This document shows positions 30,733 through 38,526 of a DNA stretch of 64,000 nt, one piece after another. The first letter of the stretch is position 1, and each line of letters opens with the position of its first letter. The notes beneath the pieces were generated by a model that did no database searches, was not told where the DNA came from, and saw only the letters and a program-made list of their open reading frames with translations. This stretch comes from Actinomycetota bacterium. GTDB lineage: Bacteria > Actinomycetota > Thermoleophilia > Miltoncostaeales > Miltoncostaeaceae. The stretch spans positions 1 through 64,000 of the forward strand of contig VGCE01000007.1 of assembly GCA_016870155.1 (NCBI GenBank), written 5' to 3'. Made by a program: the position numbers and the translations under genes.

Positions 30733-32369
30733 GAAAGGACCATGAGCGACGGCGACTCCTGGCCCTGGGGCTCGGACTCCGCCGGAGGGGTCCACGCCGG
30801 CAGGCGGCGGATCTCGTCGAGGTGCACCATCGACTCGGGCTGGTCGGTGAACTTCAGCAGCTGCTTGCGGCCGTAGGCACGGAAGATCGCCACGCCCAGG
30901 GTCTCGTAGATCGTGCGCATGCCGCGACGCGAGATGGTGGTGCGGATGAGCTTGAAGCTCTCCGACGGGCGGTTGGTGAGCCACAGGCGCACGGCCTTGG
31001 GCAGGTTCTTCATGAACTTCACCTCGGTGAGGAGGCGCAGGAACTGCCACAGGTTGGCCCGGATCTCCTTCTTGCCCAGCTCCCACGGCGTCTTCTTCGA
31101 GTAGAAGCGCAGCATGTTCTTCCAGGTCTCCATCTGGAGCTGGTAGGGCGTCATGAGCTTGGGCTGGATGATGCAGTGGTGCCCGTCGTACAGCGAGTAG
31201 TCGTCGGTGAGCACCCGGCCCTCGGCGCGCATCTGGGCGTCGAACGCCGTGCCCGGCAGGGTGGTGAGCATCATCATCTGCAGGGTGTCCACGCCGTGCT
31301 CGATGGCGAAGTCCACCGTGGCGCGCACGGTCTCGGGCGTGTCGGAGTCGGCGCCCACCACGAACATCCCGTGCACGCGGATGCCGTAGTCGTGCAGCAG
31401 CTTGATCGAGGTGGTGATGTGCTCGACGGTCTGCTTCTTGTTGTAGGCGTCCAGGCCCTCCTGCGTGATGCTCTCGAAGCCGATGTACACCATGTAGCAA
31501 CCGGAGTCGCGCATGAGCGAAAGCAGCTCGTGGTCGGGCTCGAGGGTCTGCTTGCTCTTGTAGATCGAGTCGGCGCGGATCTGCGCAGTCCACTGCGGGG
31601 TGATGCCCTCGTCGATCATCGCGCGGAACAGCGACTTCGCCTGCTTCTTGTCGACGATGAAGATGTCGTCGTAGAAGAAGACGCGCTCGGGGTTGACCCC
31701 GCGCAGCTCCTCCATCATGTTCTCCACCGAGCGCGTGCGCAGCTTGCGGCCGAACATCTTGATCACGCTGCAGAACGAGCAGTCGTAGGGGCAGCCCCAC
31801 TTCATCATGATGGGGTGGGTGACCATGCGCTCGTGGCCCTCGAGCAGGTCGAGCGCCGGGAACGGCAGGTTGTCGAGGTCCTCACCCGATGCCATGGGGG
31901 CCTCGGGGTTGTCCACCTGGGTGGCGTTCTCGATGAACGACAGGCCCATGATCTCGTGCAGGCCGGCCGGGTCCTGGTCGCCCCGGAACCACTCCATGAA
32001 CTGCGCGAAGCCCACGTGGCCCTCGCGGCGGATCACGTAGTCGGCGTGCTGCAGGGCCTCATGCGACATGAAGGTGACGTGCGAGCCGCCGAACAGCACG
32101 GGGATTCCCGCGGCGCGGCAGCGGTCGGCGTAGCGGTAGCCCTCGAGCGTGGTGTTGGTGGTGGTGGAGATGCACACCAGGTCGCTGGTGAGCACGTCGT
32201 CCCAGTCCACCTCCACGCCGCGGATCAGCTCGCAGTAGATGTGCTGGTCCATGTCGTCGTAGGTGTTGCGCGCGATCGCCGCGAGCAGTGGCAGGCCAAG
32301 CTTGGGGAGGTTGGCGATCTCGTAGATCGTGGCCCCCCGGGGCTTCGGCTCGATGTAACGGATCTTCAC
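30729..32369 (-). CDS. B12-binding radical SAM protein
   Basis: This 546-aa protein has an N-terminal cobalamin-binding Rossmann domain (about 1-135) and a radical SAM barrel (about 170-400). The cluster motif is WGCPYDCSFCS, CxxxCxxC near residue 196. FFYDDIFIVDKKQ and GFESITQEGLDAY follow as in BchE/HpnR/HpnP-type methyltransferases and cyclases. The C-terminal 140 aa are helical and Arg-rich. The substrate is not clear; hopanoid or other lipid methylation are common roles. GTG 32369 has GGAGG 8 nt upstream. It begins the overlapped set with the 72-aa gene and ychF. Confidence 0.88.
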   Translation of the reverse strand: MKIRYIEPKPRGATIYEIANLPKLGLPLLAAIARNTYDDMDQHIYCELIRGVEVDWDDVLTSDLVCISTTTNTTLEGYRYADRCRAAGIPVLFGGSHVTFMSHEALQHADYVIRREGHVGFAQFMEWFRGDQDPAGLHEIMGLSFIENATQVDNPEAPMASGEDLDNLPFPALDLLEGHERMVTHPIMMKWGCPYDCSFCSVIKMFGRKLRTRSVENMMEELRGVNPERVFFYDDIFIVDKKQAKSLFRAMIDEGITPQWTAQIRADSIYKSKQTLEPDHELLSLMRDSGCYMVYIGFESITQEGLDAYNKKQTVEHITTSIKLLHDYGIRVHGMFVVGADSDTPETVRATVDFAIEHGVDTLQMMMLTTLPGTAFDAQMRAEGRVLTDDYSLYDGHHCIIQPKLMTPYQLQMETWKNMLRFYSKKTPWELGKKEIRANLWQFLRLLTEVKFMKNLPKAVRLWLTNRPSESFKLIRTTISRRGMRTIYETLGVAIFRAYGRKQLLKFTDQPESMVHLDEIRRLPAWTPPAESEPQGQESPSLMVLS

Positions 32370-32401
32370 GCGTCAGGCCTCCGACGTGGTGTTCACAGCG
32401 A

Positions 32402-32806
32402 TCAATGGTCTTCGACGAGTTCGGTGAGTACCCCGCCCGTCGACCGGGGATGCAGGAAGGCCACCATGTGGCCGCCCAGCCCGCGCCGGGGCGCGGTGTC
32501 AATCAATTCGACGCCCTCATCGGCGAGTTCACGCAGCGTGGACTCCAGATGGGGAACGGCGAATGCCACATGATGCATGCCCGGGCCCTTCTTGGCTAGG
32601 AACCGGGCAACACCCGTGTCCTCCGTCACCGGGGCGACGAGCTCCACGTACGAGGGCCCCGACCCGAGCATCACGGCCTCCACGCCCTGGTCGGGCATCA
32701 CCTCGCGCACGCCCACCTGCATGCCGAGGACGTCCCGGTAGGCCGGGATCTCCGCGTCGAGGTCGGCGACCACATACCCCACGTGGTGGATGAGCCCCAG
32801 GTGCAT
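32402..32806 (-). CDS. mce: Methylmalonyl-CoA epimerase
   Basis: This VOC-family metalloenzyme of 134 aa interconverts (R)- and (S)-methylmalonyl-CoA, linking propionyl-CoA and branched-chain catabolism to succinyl-CoA. It reads LIHHVGYVVADLD, then SYVELVAPV, GPGMHHVAFAV and TGGVLTELVE. Metal ligands would be His in IHHVG, His in MHHVA and Glu in LTELVE, as in known epimerases. It has its own TACCCT box 8 nt before the ATG, so it is probably leaderless although only 20 nt from the ycnI gene. No methylmalonyl-CoA mutase is in the window. Confidence 0.85.
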   Translation of the reverse strand: MHLGLIHHVGYVVADLDAEIPAYRDVLGMQVGVREVMPDQGVEAVMLGSGPSYVELVAPVTEDTGVARFLAKKGPGMHHVAFAVPHLESTLRELADEGVELIDTAPRRGLGGHMVAFLHPRSTGGVLTELVEDH

Positions 32807-32826
32807 CCCCGCGGAGGGTACTGGAC

Positions 32827-33573
32827 TCACCGGACCGACCAATCCGCGTCGTCGGGGCCGTCGGGCGGCAGCGCGGCCGGGCGCGATGCCCATACCATCC
32901 CCACGCCGAGCAGCGCCAGTGCGCCGAGGGCGATCCCGATGATGGCGGCCCACAGCGTGCCGCTGTCGCCACCGCTGCCCGCCATGGGGGCGGGATCGGC
33001 CGAGATCACCACAGCCGCGGCGGGCCCGGGCTTCCCCGGCCCGGTCTCGGGGGCCGCCTGGCCGTCGGCCTCGGGTGGGCCGGTCCAGGCCTTCACCTGT
33101 CCGTTGGTGAGCCCCTGTTCCGACCTCCACACGCTCGTACCCTCCTCAAAGGGCGTGCCCAGCACCGTGAACGATGCGTACTGGTCGGGCGCGATCAGCC
33201 CCCCGGTCCACTCCGCGCCGCGAAGGCGGCCGTCCGGCCTGCGCAGGATTCGCATGGTCCAGCCCGGCGCGTCGGCCACGGCATACACGCTCACCTGCGG
33301 GGGGAACGTCACCCGCACTCGGTTGGTGGTGAGCCCGCCCTCGGCGGGCACCCGGATCGTGAACTCGGTCGATTCCCTGAGCACCGCGGTGCCGGGGTGC
33401 ACGCTGACGTGCGCGTGCGCCGCGCCCGCGCCCACCAGGGCAAGTGCCGCGCCCGCGGCGAGGGTCGCGGCGGTGTGGCCCATGGACCGACGCCCCGGGC
33501 ACGCGCGTTGCGCGAGGTGCGCGTGATGCGCGGCACGCGGCACGGCGTGCGATGCCGGTCGGGTGGTGGTCAT
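32827..33573 (-). CDS. YcnI-family (DUF1775) copper-binding membrane-anchored protein
   Basis: This exported protein of 248 aa has a signal peptide with [23 protein letters not shown]. Cleavage after AHA would expose an N-terminal His, the copper ligand of YcnI proteins. The DUF1775 domain spans about 57-150 (STEFTIRVPAEGGLTTNRVRV). A C-terminal helix (LWAAIIGIALGALALLGVGMV) anchors it. The ATG overlaps the DUF1385 stop by ATGA; a second ATG thirty codons in (33483), right at the signal peptide, is an alternative start. CopC-CopD, a likely functional partner, is at 46630. Confidence 0.85.
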   Translation of the reverse strand: MTTTRPASHAVPRAAHHAHLAQRACPGRRSMGHTAATLAAGAALALVGAGAAHAHVSVHPGTAVLRESTEFTIRVPAEGGLTTNRVRVTFPPQVSVYAVADAPGWTMRILRRPDGRLRGAEWTGGLIAPDQYASFTVLGTPFEEGTSVWRSEQGLTNGQVKAWTGPPEADGQAAPETGPGKPGPAAAVVISADPAPMAGSGGDSGTLWAAIIGIALGALALLGVGMVWASRPAALPPDGPDDADWSVR

Positions 33574-34397
33574 GCCCGGGCCCCCACCGACCCCTCGGCC
33601 CGCAGGATCTCCTCCATGGCCGCGCGGCCCACCGCCAACTGCTGCTCGTCGGGCTCCCGGGTGACGAAGCCGGCCTGTATCGCGTGCCCGCTCCAGTGCA
33701 CCGCACGCGAGACCGGGTGATGCGGGTTGCGCTCGGCGAATGCGAAGGCCTCCACGGCCGCGCCGATGCCGGCCGCCATGGCCACTGCCCTTCCCAGCAG
33801 GCGGGTGCGACGCGATGGCAGCCGACGCGCCAGGAGGTTGCCCGCCGCGGTGGCGACCACCAGCGGCAGCACCAGGTTGCTGCCGCACCGCATGTGCTCC
33901 TTTGGCTCAGCGGCGTTGTCGGCGATGCCCGCTTTGCCGCCGTTCTCGTACGCCGCGATGCTCTTGTGCTCCACGGCGTGCCACGCCGATGCGTCGGACG
34001 CCCGCATCATGAGCAGCGAGGGCGCCAGGCCCAGCACGGCTGCCGCGGCCTCCTGTGCCAGCCCCGACTTGATCAGCCTGCGCGACGCCGCGGTGGCGGC
34101 CATCGACCCGGCCATCACCGGGGCCATCGGGGCGTCCTCCATCGCCAGGCGGGCCTCGGGCATGCCCGTGCGCACGGCCGGCACCACCATGAGCATCTCC
34201 GCCATGCGCACCACCCCGCGCGCGAGGGGAATCCTCCCGAACGGCCCCACCGACAGCCGGGGCAACGGACCCGACGCCACCAGGGTGCGGCCCTCGTCGT
34301 CCACCACTGCCGCCGCCCACTGGCTTGGCCCATGCACCATGAGGCCATTGGCCAGCGCCATGCCTCCGAGGCGCATCGGTGAGGAGTCGGCGGGCAT
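33570..34397 (-). CDS. DUF1385 family membrane protein
   Basis: This 275-aa protein shows the family elements GGMALANGLMVHGPSQWAAAV near residue 11, WHAVEHKSIAAYENGG near 138 and EHMRCGSNLVLPLVVATAAG near 165. The conserved His-Glu-His stretch and Cys lie before a membrane helix, which suggests a metal-dependent membrane enzyme, but its role is not known. It overlaps ThyX-like (TGATG) upstream and ycnI (ATGA) downstream. Several poly-Met helices (MAEMLMVV, LLMM) are odd but in frame. Confidence 0.8.
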   Translation of the reverse strand: MPADSSPMRLGGMALANGLMVHGPSQWAAAVVDDEGRTLVASGPLPRLSVGPFGRIPLARGVVRMAEMLMVVPAVRTGMPEARLAMEDAPMAPVMAGSMAATAASRRLIKSGLAQEAAAAVLGLAPSLLMMRASDASAWHAVEHKSIAAYENGGKAGIADNAAEPKEHMRCGSNLVLPLVVATAAGNLLARRLPSRRTRLLGRAVAMAAGIGAAVEAFAFAERNPHHPVSRAVHWSGHAIQAGFVTREPDEQQLAVGRAAMEEILRAEGSVGARA

Positions 34398-36037
34398 CAG
34401 GAATCCAAGGTATCAGCGGTGCGAAGGGCCTCTGTGCGCCGCTCCTGGCCCAGGCGGCCGCTCTCCCCGGACATGTCGGTGAAGCCCATGAGATCGGCGA
34501 TCCCCGGCTGACCGGCGTCGTCGCGGATCGCCACGAGCATGTCCTGGGCAACGCGCCGGTATGCGGCGTGCCCCTGGGGCTGGCTGCGAAGCTCGATCAG
34601 GTGCATTGCCTCACGGGCGTTCATGCGCATGGCGAAGCGCAGGCGATGGGCCATGGTCACCGCGTAGGGCGCCTCCTCCGGCACCACGTAGAGCACCTCG
34701 CGCCAGAGCCCGGCCGAGGCCTCGTTCACCCGCGCGAACTCGTCGGCCAGCCCCGCGGCATCCACGTCGGGCGAGGGCTCCCAGCCCAGGCTGGCGCCCA
34801 ACGGCTGCGCCTCGAGCGTGAGGATGCGATGGCGCTGCAGGTCGCGGTAGGCGCCGTAGTCGCATGTGACCTCGAACAGGTATGAGGTCGCCTCGAGCGC
34901 GCGCCCGGGCCGCTCGCGCCGGTCGGCGCGCCCGGCCGACCACTGCGCCAGCGCCGACCGCACGGCGGCGTCGTCGAGGGTGTCCACCCGGGCGCGCACC
35001 TGCTCGAGCGTGCACCCGGACTTCGGCCACAGCGCATGCGCCAGCACGCGCCGCTCGCCATCGGCGTCATGGTCGACCAGCCGCACGGCGGCCAACCCGG
35101 ACGGAGCACCGGAGGGGGTGCCAGTCACGCTCTCTGCGCCTCCGGCCAGCTCCTCCCACATCGTCGCCGCGCGCTCCTCGGTGGCCCGGCGGTACGCGCC
35201 CATGCGCTCGCCGCGGTCCGGGCGGTCGACCCGGGTGAGGAAGTCGGGGATCACCTGGCGAAGGGCTGCGAGCACCAGGTCGCCGGCCTCCCGGGCCTCG
35301 GCCAGGGGGTGCGCGCGCAGCCGGATGATCAGCTGCTCCCATGCCTGGCCCGATGCGTACACGCCCAGGTTCGCCGTGGTGGCCGCGGGCAGCAGGCCGC
35401 GCACGGCATCGAGGGCGCGGGCGCGCAGCGCCCTGCGGGCCGCGGCGTCGTCCTCGCCCGAGTCCTCCTCGGCCACCAGGTGATCGAGCACGGCCTCGAA
35501 CAGGCGCGAATAGGTGGCGAAGGCATCGTCGAGCACGGCCTCGTACCGGGCCAGCAGCTCAGGGTGCGCTGAGATGCCGGGCGGGCGCACGTACTTCCAG
35601 CGCCCGTCCACCTGGTCGGTGTACGGCACGTAGCGGGTGGACTGCTCCAGGTACGACGCCAGGCGTCCCCACTCGATCACCTTCGTGAGCACGTTGCTCA
35701 CGCCCTCCATCGCCACGTGCGCGCCGCCCAGCTGCGCCACGGAGTCGTCGCCGTAGTCGGCCAGCACGCGCTGGAAGAAGTCGCGGGCGCGGTCGGTGCC
35801 GACCTCGGACGGGACCCCTGTGACAGGCACCGTTCCGGTGCCAGTCACATCGTCGGGCAGGAACTCCTTCAGCAGGATCCGCCGCACCGAGTCGGGGCTT
35901 CGCGAGTAGCGGGCGAACAGCGCGCCCTTCACCGCCTCGGGCAGGCCCCGCAGGGCGAACACCGGGCCCACGGGGTCGGTCACATAGGGCGCGACGCGCG
36001 CGCGCTCGTCCGCGCTGAGGTCGCCGCCGGGGGCCAT
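34397..36037 (-). CDS. Double-domain ThyX-like protein
   Basis: This 546-aa protein is built from two ThyX-like halves. The first (about 75-260) has GDDSVAQLGGAHVAMEGVSN and LASYLEQSTRYVPY near residue 129, equal to the ThyX S-x-N-E-x-S-x-R-Y region. The second (about 300-520) has YRDLQRHRILTLEAQPLGAS near 400 with the RHR flavin-binding motif, and AMHLIELRSQPQGHAAYRR. Each half keeps only part of the canonical motif, so a combined site in a pseudo-tetramer is possible; flavin-dependent dUMP methylation is not certain. A palindromic repeat is inserted in frame near residue 65. The ATG lies 4 nt after the upstream stop. Confidence 0.78.
   Translation of the reverse strand: MAPGGDLSADERARVAPYVTDPVGPVFALRGLPEAVKGALFARYSRSPDSVRRILLKEFLPDDVTGTGTVPVTGVPSEVGTDRARDFFQRVLADYGDDSVAQLGGAHVAMEGVSNVLTKVIEWGRLASYLEQSTRYVPYTDQVDGRWKYVRPPGISAHPELLARYEAVLDDAFATYSRLFEAVLDHLVAEEDSGEDDAAARRALRARALDAVRGLLPAATTANLGVYASGQAWEQLIIRLRAHPLAEAREAGDLVLAALRQVIPDFLTRVDRPDRGERMGAYRRATEERAATMWEELAGGAESVTGTPSGAPSGLAAVRLVDHDADGERRVLAHALWPKSGCTLEQVRARVDTLDDAAVRSALAQWSAGRADRRERPGRALEATSYLFEVTCDYGAYRDLQRHRILTLEAQPLGASLGWEPSPDVDAAGLADEFARVNEASAGLWREVLYVVPEEAPYAVTMAHRLRFAMRMNAREAMHLIELRSQPQGHAAYRRVAQDMLVAIRDDAGQPGIADLMGFTDMSGESGRLGQERRTEALRTADTLDS
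35819..35849. repeat. Palindromic repeat inside the ThyX-like gene
   Basis: TGTGACAGGCACC-GTTCC-GGTGCCAGTCACA: 13-bp arms with one mismatch. It encodes the odd peptide DVTGTGTVPVTG. The sequence is close to the GTGTCAGGCAC and GGTGACTGTCACC repeats elsewhere. A single arm GGTGCCAGTCAC recurs near 35118, also in this gene, again encoding VTGTPSG. Confidence 0.7.
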
Positions 36038-36041
36038 GGCG

Positions 36042-36710
36042 CTATCCGAGCTCGTCGGGCTCGCCCGGCAGGCCCAGCTCGCGGCGCCCCGCGAAGAGGT
36101 CGTTCAGGCGGTCACGCAGCTCCAGGTCGCCGTGGAAGCGGGCCACCACAGCCCACTCGTCGCCCAGCAGCAGCGGAACGCCCTCCACCTCGCGGTCATC
36201 GTCGGGAATGCCCTTGTCCACGTCGAGCGGGATCTCCGTCATGTGGTGACCCGTGGAGTCAACATAGAAGTAGTCGTTGAGGCGATCGCGGATGTCCATG
36301 TCGGGGCAGGTCACGGCCATCTCGGCCCAGGCAGCCGCCAGCAGGGCCACGTCGCCGCGCCGCATGCGCACCACCGCGCGCTCGTGGTCGTGGTCGCCGT
36401 GGGTGTACCACGAGATCTCCTCGGTGAGCCCGCCGTCCAGCTGCTGCTCGAGCCGGTGGGAGACACCCTCGCGGATGAGCGACGCCCGGATGGCGAAGCT
36501 CTCGTCATCGGCGTCATCCGGCAGCGACACCCGGAAGACCTCCTCGCCCTGCGCCGTGCCGCCGTAGCGGACGATGATCTCGGCCACCGTGCGCAGGGGG
36601 TCCTCGGCCTTGCCCTGCACGCGCTCGCCCGACGACTCGGCCTCCGCGTAGCGAAACAGGCGACGGAACTCGCCCGCCGACATCGGCCCCACCTGCACCT
36701 CGATGCTCAC
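36042..36710 (-). CDS. Unknown protein between rarA and thyX-like
   Basis: This acidic 222-aa protein is without a recognised domain, signal or membrane helix. Two short segments repeat, DIRDRLNDYF near residue 139 and ELRDRLNDLF near 198, which hints at a duplicated helix-turn unit. SLIREGVSHRLEQQLDGG and a His-rich YTHGDHDHERAVV stretch are other features. The GTG overlaps the rarA stop as GTGA and the next gene begins 4 nt after its stop, so all are co-translated. Function may relate to DNA replication or nucleotides by context only. Confidence 0.6.
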   Translation of the reverse strand: MSIEVQVGPMSAGEFRRLFRYAEAESSGERVQGKAEDPLRTVAEIIVRYGGTAQGEEVFRVSLPDDADDESFAIRASLIREGVSHRLEQQLDGGLTEEISWYTHGDHDHERAVVRMRRGDVALLAAAWAEMAVTCPDMDIRDRLNDYFYVDSTGHHMTEIPLDVDKGIPDDDREVEGVPLLLGDEWAVVARFHGDLELRDRLNDLFAGRRELGLPGEPDELG

Positions 36711-38074
36711 CCGTCGTCCTCCCGGTCCGGTGACGGCGGCATGGTGTCAAACCCGTCGGCGCCCCGCGCCCGGGCGCGAAAGGCCGCAAGCCGCGCCGCG
36801 AGTTCGCCCTCGGGGCCCACCCCACCGGGCTCGTAGAAGCGCACGTCCTCCATGCCCACGGGCATGCACGAGTCGCCGGTCACGCGCCCCGGCGCGCCGT
36901 GCGGGTTGACGTAGCCGGCGCCGTGGCCCAGGTTGCGGCGGTTGGTGGAGCTGGCGTCGCGAAGCGCGATGGGCGGCACCCGCGCGCCCTCGCCCTGCAC
37001 CTGCGCGATCGCCGCGTCGATGCCCCGGTAGGCCGCATCGCTCTTGGGCGCGAGGGCCAGGTAGGTAGCCGCCTGCGCGAGGTTGATGCGCGCCTCGGGG
37101 AGCCCCACGAACTCCAGCGCGCGCGCGGCCGCCACGGCCACCTCGAGCGCCCGCGGGTCGGCGTTGCCGATGTCCTCGCTGGCGGCCACGATCATGCGGC
37201 GGGCGATGAACTTCGGGTCCTCGCCGCCCTCGAGCATGACGGCCATCCAGTACAGCGCGGCGTCCGGGTCGCTGCCGCGAAGCGACTTGATGAAGGCCGA
37301 GATCACGTTGTAGTGCTGGTCGCCGTCCTTGTCGTACACCACGGCGCGGCCACCGGCGGCGCGCTCCACCACCGCGGAGGTCACGGGGCCGTCGCCGGCC
37401 AGCCCTGCCGAGGCCTCGAGCAGGTTGAGCGCGTACCGGGCGTCGCCCCCCGACATGCGCACGATCACCTCGCGCGCCTCGGGGTTCACCGTGACCGTTC
37501 CGGCCAGCCCGCGCTCATCGGCAATGGCGCGCTCCACGAGGGCGAGGATGTCCGCGGGCGCCAGTGCCTCCAACTGCAGCACGCGCATGCGCGACACCAG
37601 CGCGGCGTTCACCTCGTAGTAGGGGTTCTCGGTGGTAGCGCCGACGAGTACCACGAGGCCGTCCTCCACGGCGGGCAGCAGGGCGTCCTGCTGGCTCTTG
37701 GTGAAGCGGTGGATCTCGTCGATGAAGAGCACGGTGCGCGTGCCCGCCGCCAGCCGGTCGCGCGCGCGCTGCATGACGGCCCGCACGTCGGCGAGCCCGG
37801 CCGACACGGCCGAGAGTTCCTCGAACTCGGCCCGCGTGCTCGTGGCCATTACTCGCGCGAGGGTCGTCTTGCCGGTGCCGGGCGGCCCGTAGAGGATGAG
37901 CGAGGGCACGTCGTCGTCGGCGATCGCCCGGCGCAGGAATCCCTCGGCGCCGAGGTGGTCGGCGTGGCCCGCCACCTCCTCGAGCGACGCCGGGCGCATG
38001 CGCGCGGCCAGGGGGCGCGCTCCGCTGAGCGCCCTCTCCACGGCATCGCCGAACAGGTCGGGAGCGTTGGTCAG
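36707..38074 (-). CDS. rarA: Replication-associated recombination protein RarA (MgsA)
   Basis: This AAA+ ATPase of 455 aa acts at stalled replication forks. Walker A is [15 protein letters not shown] near residue 60, Walker [19 protein letters not shown] near 113, sensor 1 [12 protein letters not shown] near 137, and the C-terminal oligomerisation domain includes [22 protein letters not shown]. The RarA-type N-terminus DLFGDA lies upstream of the first GTG (38041). Including it requires starting at CTG 38074, which overlaps the upstream stop as CTGA. GTG 38041 is the conservative alternative (444 aa). Confidence 0.9.
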   Translation of the reverse strand: MTNAPDLFGDAVERALSGARPLAARMRPASLEEVAGHADHLGAEGFLRRAIADDDVPSLILYGPPGTGKTTLARVMATSTRAEFEELSAVSAGLADVRAVMQRARDRLAAGTRTVLFIDEIHRFTKSQQDALLPAVEDGLVVLVGATTENPYYEVNAALVSRMRVLQLEALAPADILALVERAIADERGLAGTVTVNPEAREVIVRMSGGDARYALNLLEASAGLAGDGPVTSAVVERAAGGRAVVYDKDGDQHYNVISAFIKSLRGSDPDAALYWMAVMLEGGEDPKFIARRMIVAASEDIGNADPRALEVAVAAARALEFVGLPEARINLAQAATYLALAPKSDAAYRGIDAAIAQVQGEGARVPPIALRDASSTNRRNLGHGAGYVNPHGAPGRVTGDSCMPVGMEDVRFYEPGGVGPEGELAARLAAFRARARGADGFDTMPPSPDREDDG

Positions 38075-38379
38075 GGCTGTCCCCCGCCCGCGTCGTCCCC
38101 GGCGAGGTCCTCGGGGCGCACCTCATCGGGAAGGGGCTCGCCCGGGTTGGCCCGCATCCATGACACGCGCAGGAAGAGGTCGCGGTCGGTGATGTCCGGA
38201 TCGAGGTCGAAGCCGGTCATGCACAGCGGGCACAGCGTGGCGTTGGCGAACTCCGGGATTCCGTCCTGGTCGGTCTTGCCGCTGGGGAACAGCACGAGGT
38301 CGCCCCAGCACTCGGGCGTGAGGCACCGCACCCGGGCGTCGGGGTTGACGAACTTGCTCTTCGGGATGGTGTCTGACAT
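38071..38379 (-). CDS. Small zinc-ribbon-like protein
   Basis: This 102-aa protein has four cysteines spaced as RCLTPECWG (near 19-24) and ATLCPLCMTG (near 49-52), a plausible zinc ribbon. The rest is acidic, ending in a Gly/Asp-rich tail. The ATG has GGAGGGG 10 nt upstream. It opens the minus-strand array and overlaps rarA by CTGA. Such ribbons bind nucleic acid or protein partners; no specific role is known. Confidence 0.7.
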   Translation of the reverse strand: MSDTIPKSKFVNPDARVRCLTPECWGDLVLFPSGKTDQDGIPEFANATLCPLCMTGFDLDPDITDRDLFLRVSWMRANPGEPLPDEVRPEDLAGDDAGGGQP

Positions 38380-38526
38380 GCCGGTCGCCCCTCCATGCGG
38401 CCATTCGCCCGGTATGGTCGGCAGCGCTCAGGAGTCCCGAGGTTACGCCCTCGGCGACCCTCTCGGGCTAATTGCTACTATTGCCCTAGGTTTTTCAGGG
38501 AAACGAGTAAAGAGGCGAATAACCCC
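38380..38526. promoter_or_regulatory. Promoter region of the cysteine-carrier operon
   Basis: This locally AT-rich stretch contains TACTAT (about 38476) and TAGGTT (about 38487) as candidate -10 boxes and AAAGAGGCG as ribosome-binding sequence before the ATG at 38527. A weak stem CCGAGG...CCTCGG sits near 38437-38455. The minus-strand zinc-ribbon gene also starts from here. Confidence 0.4.
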
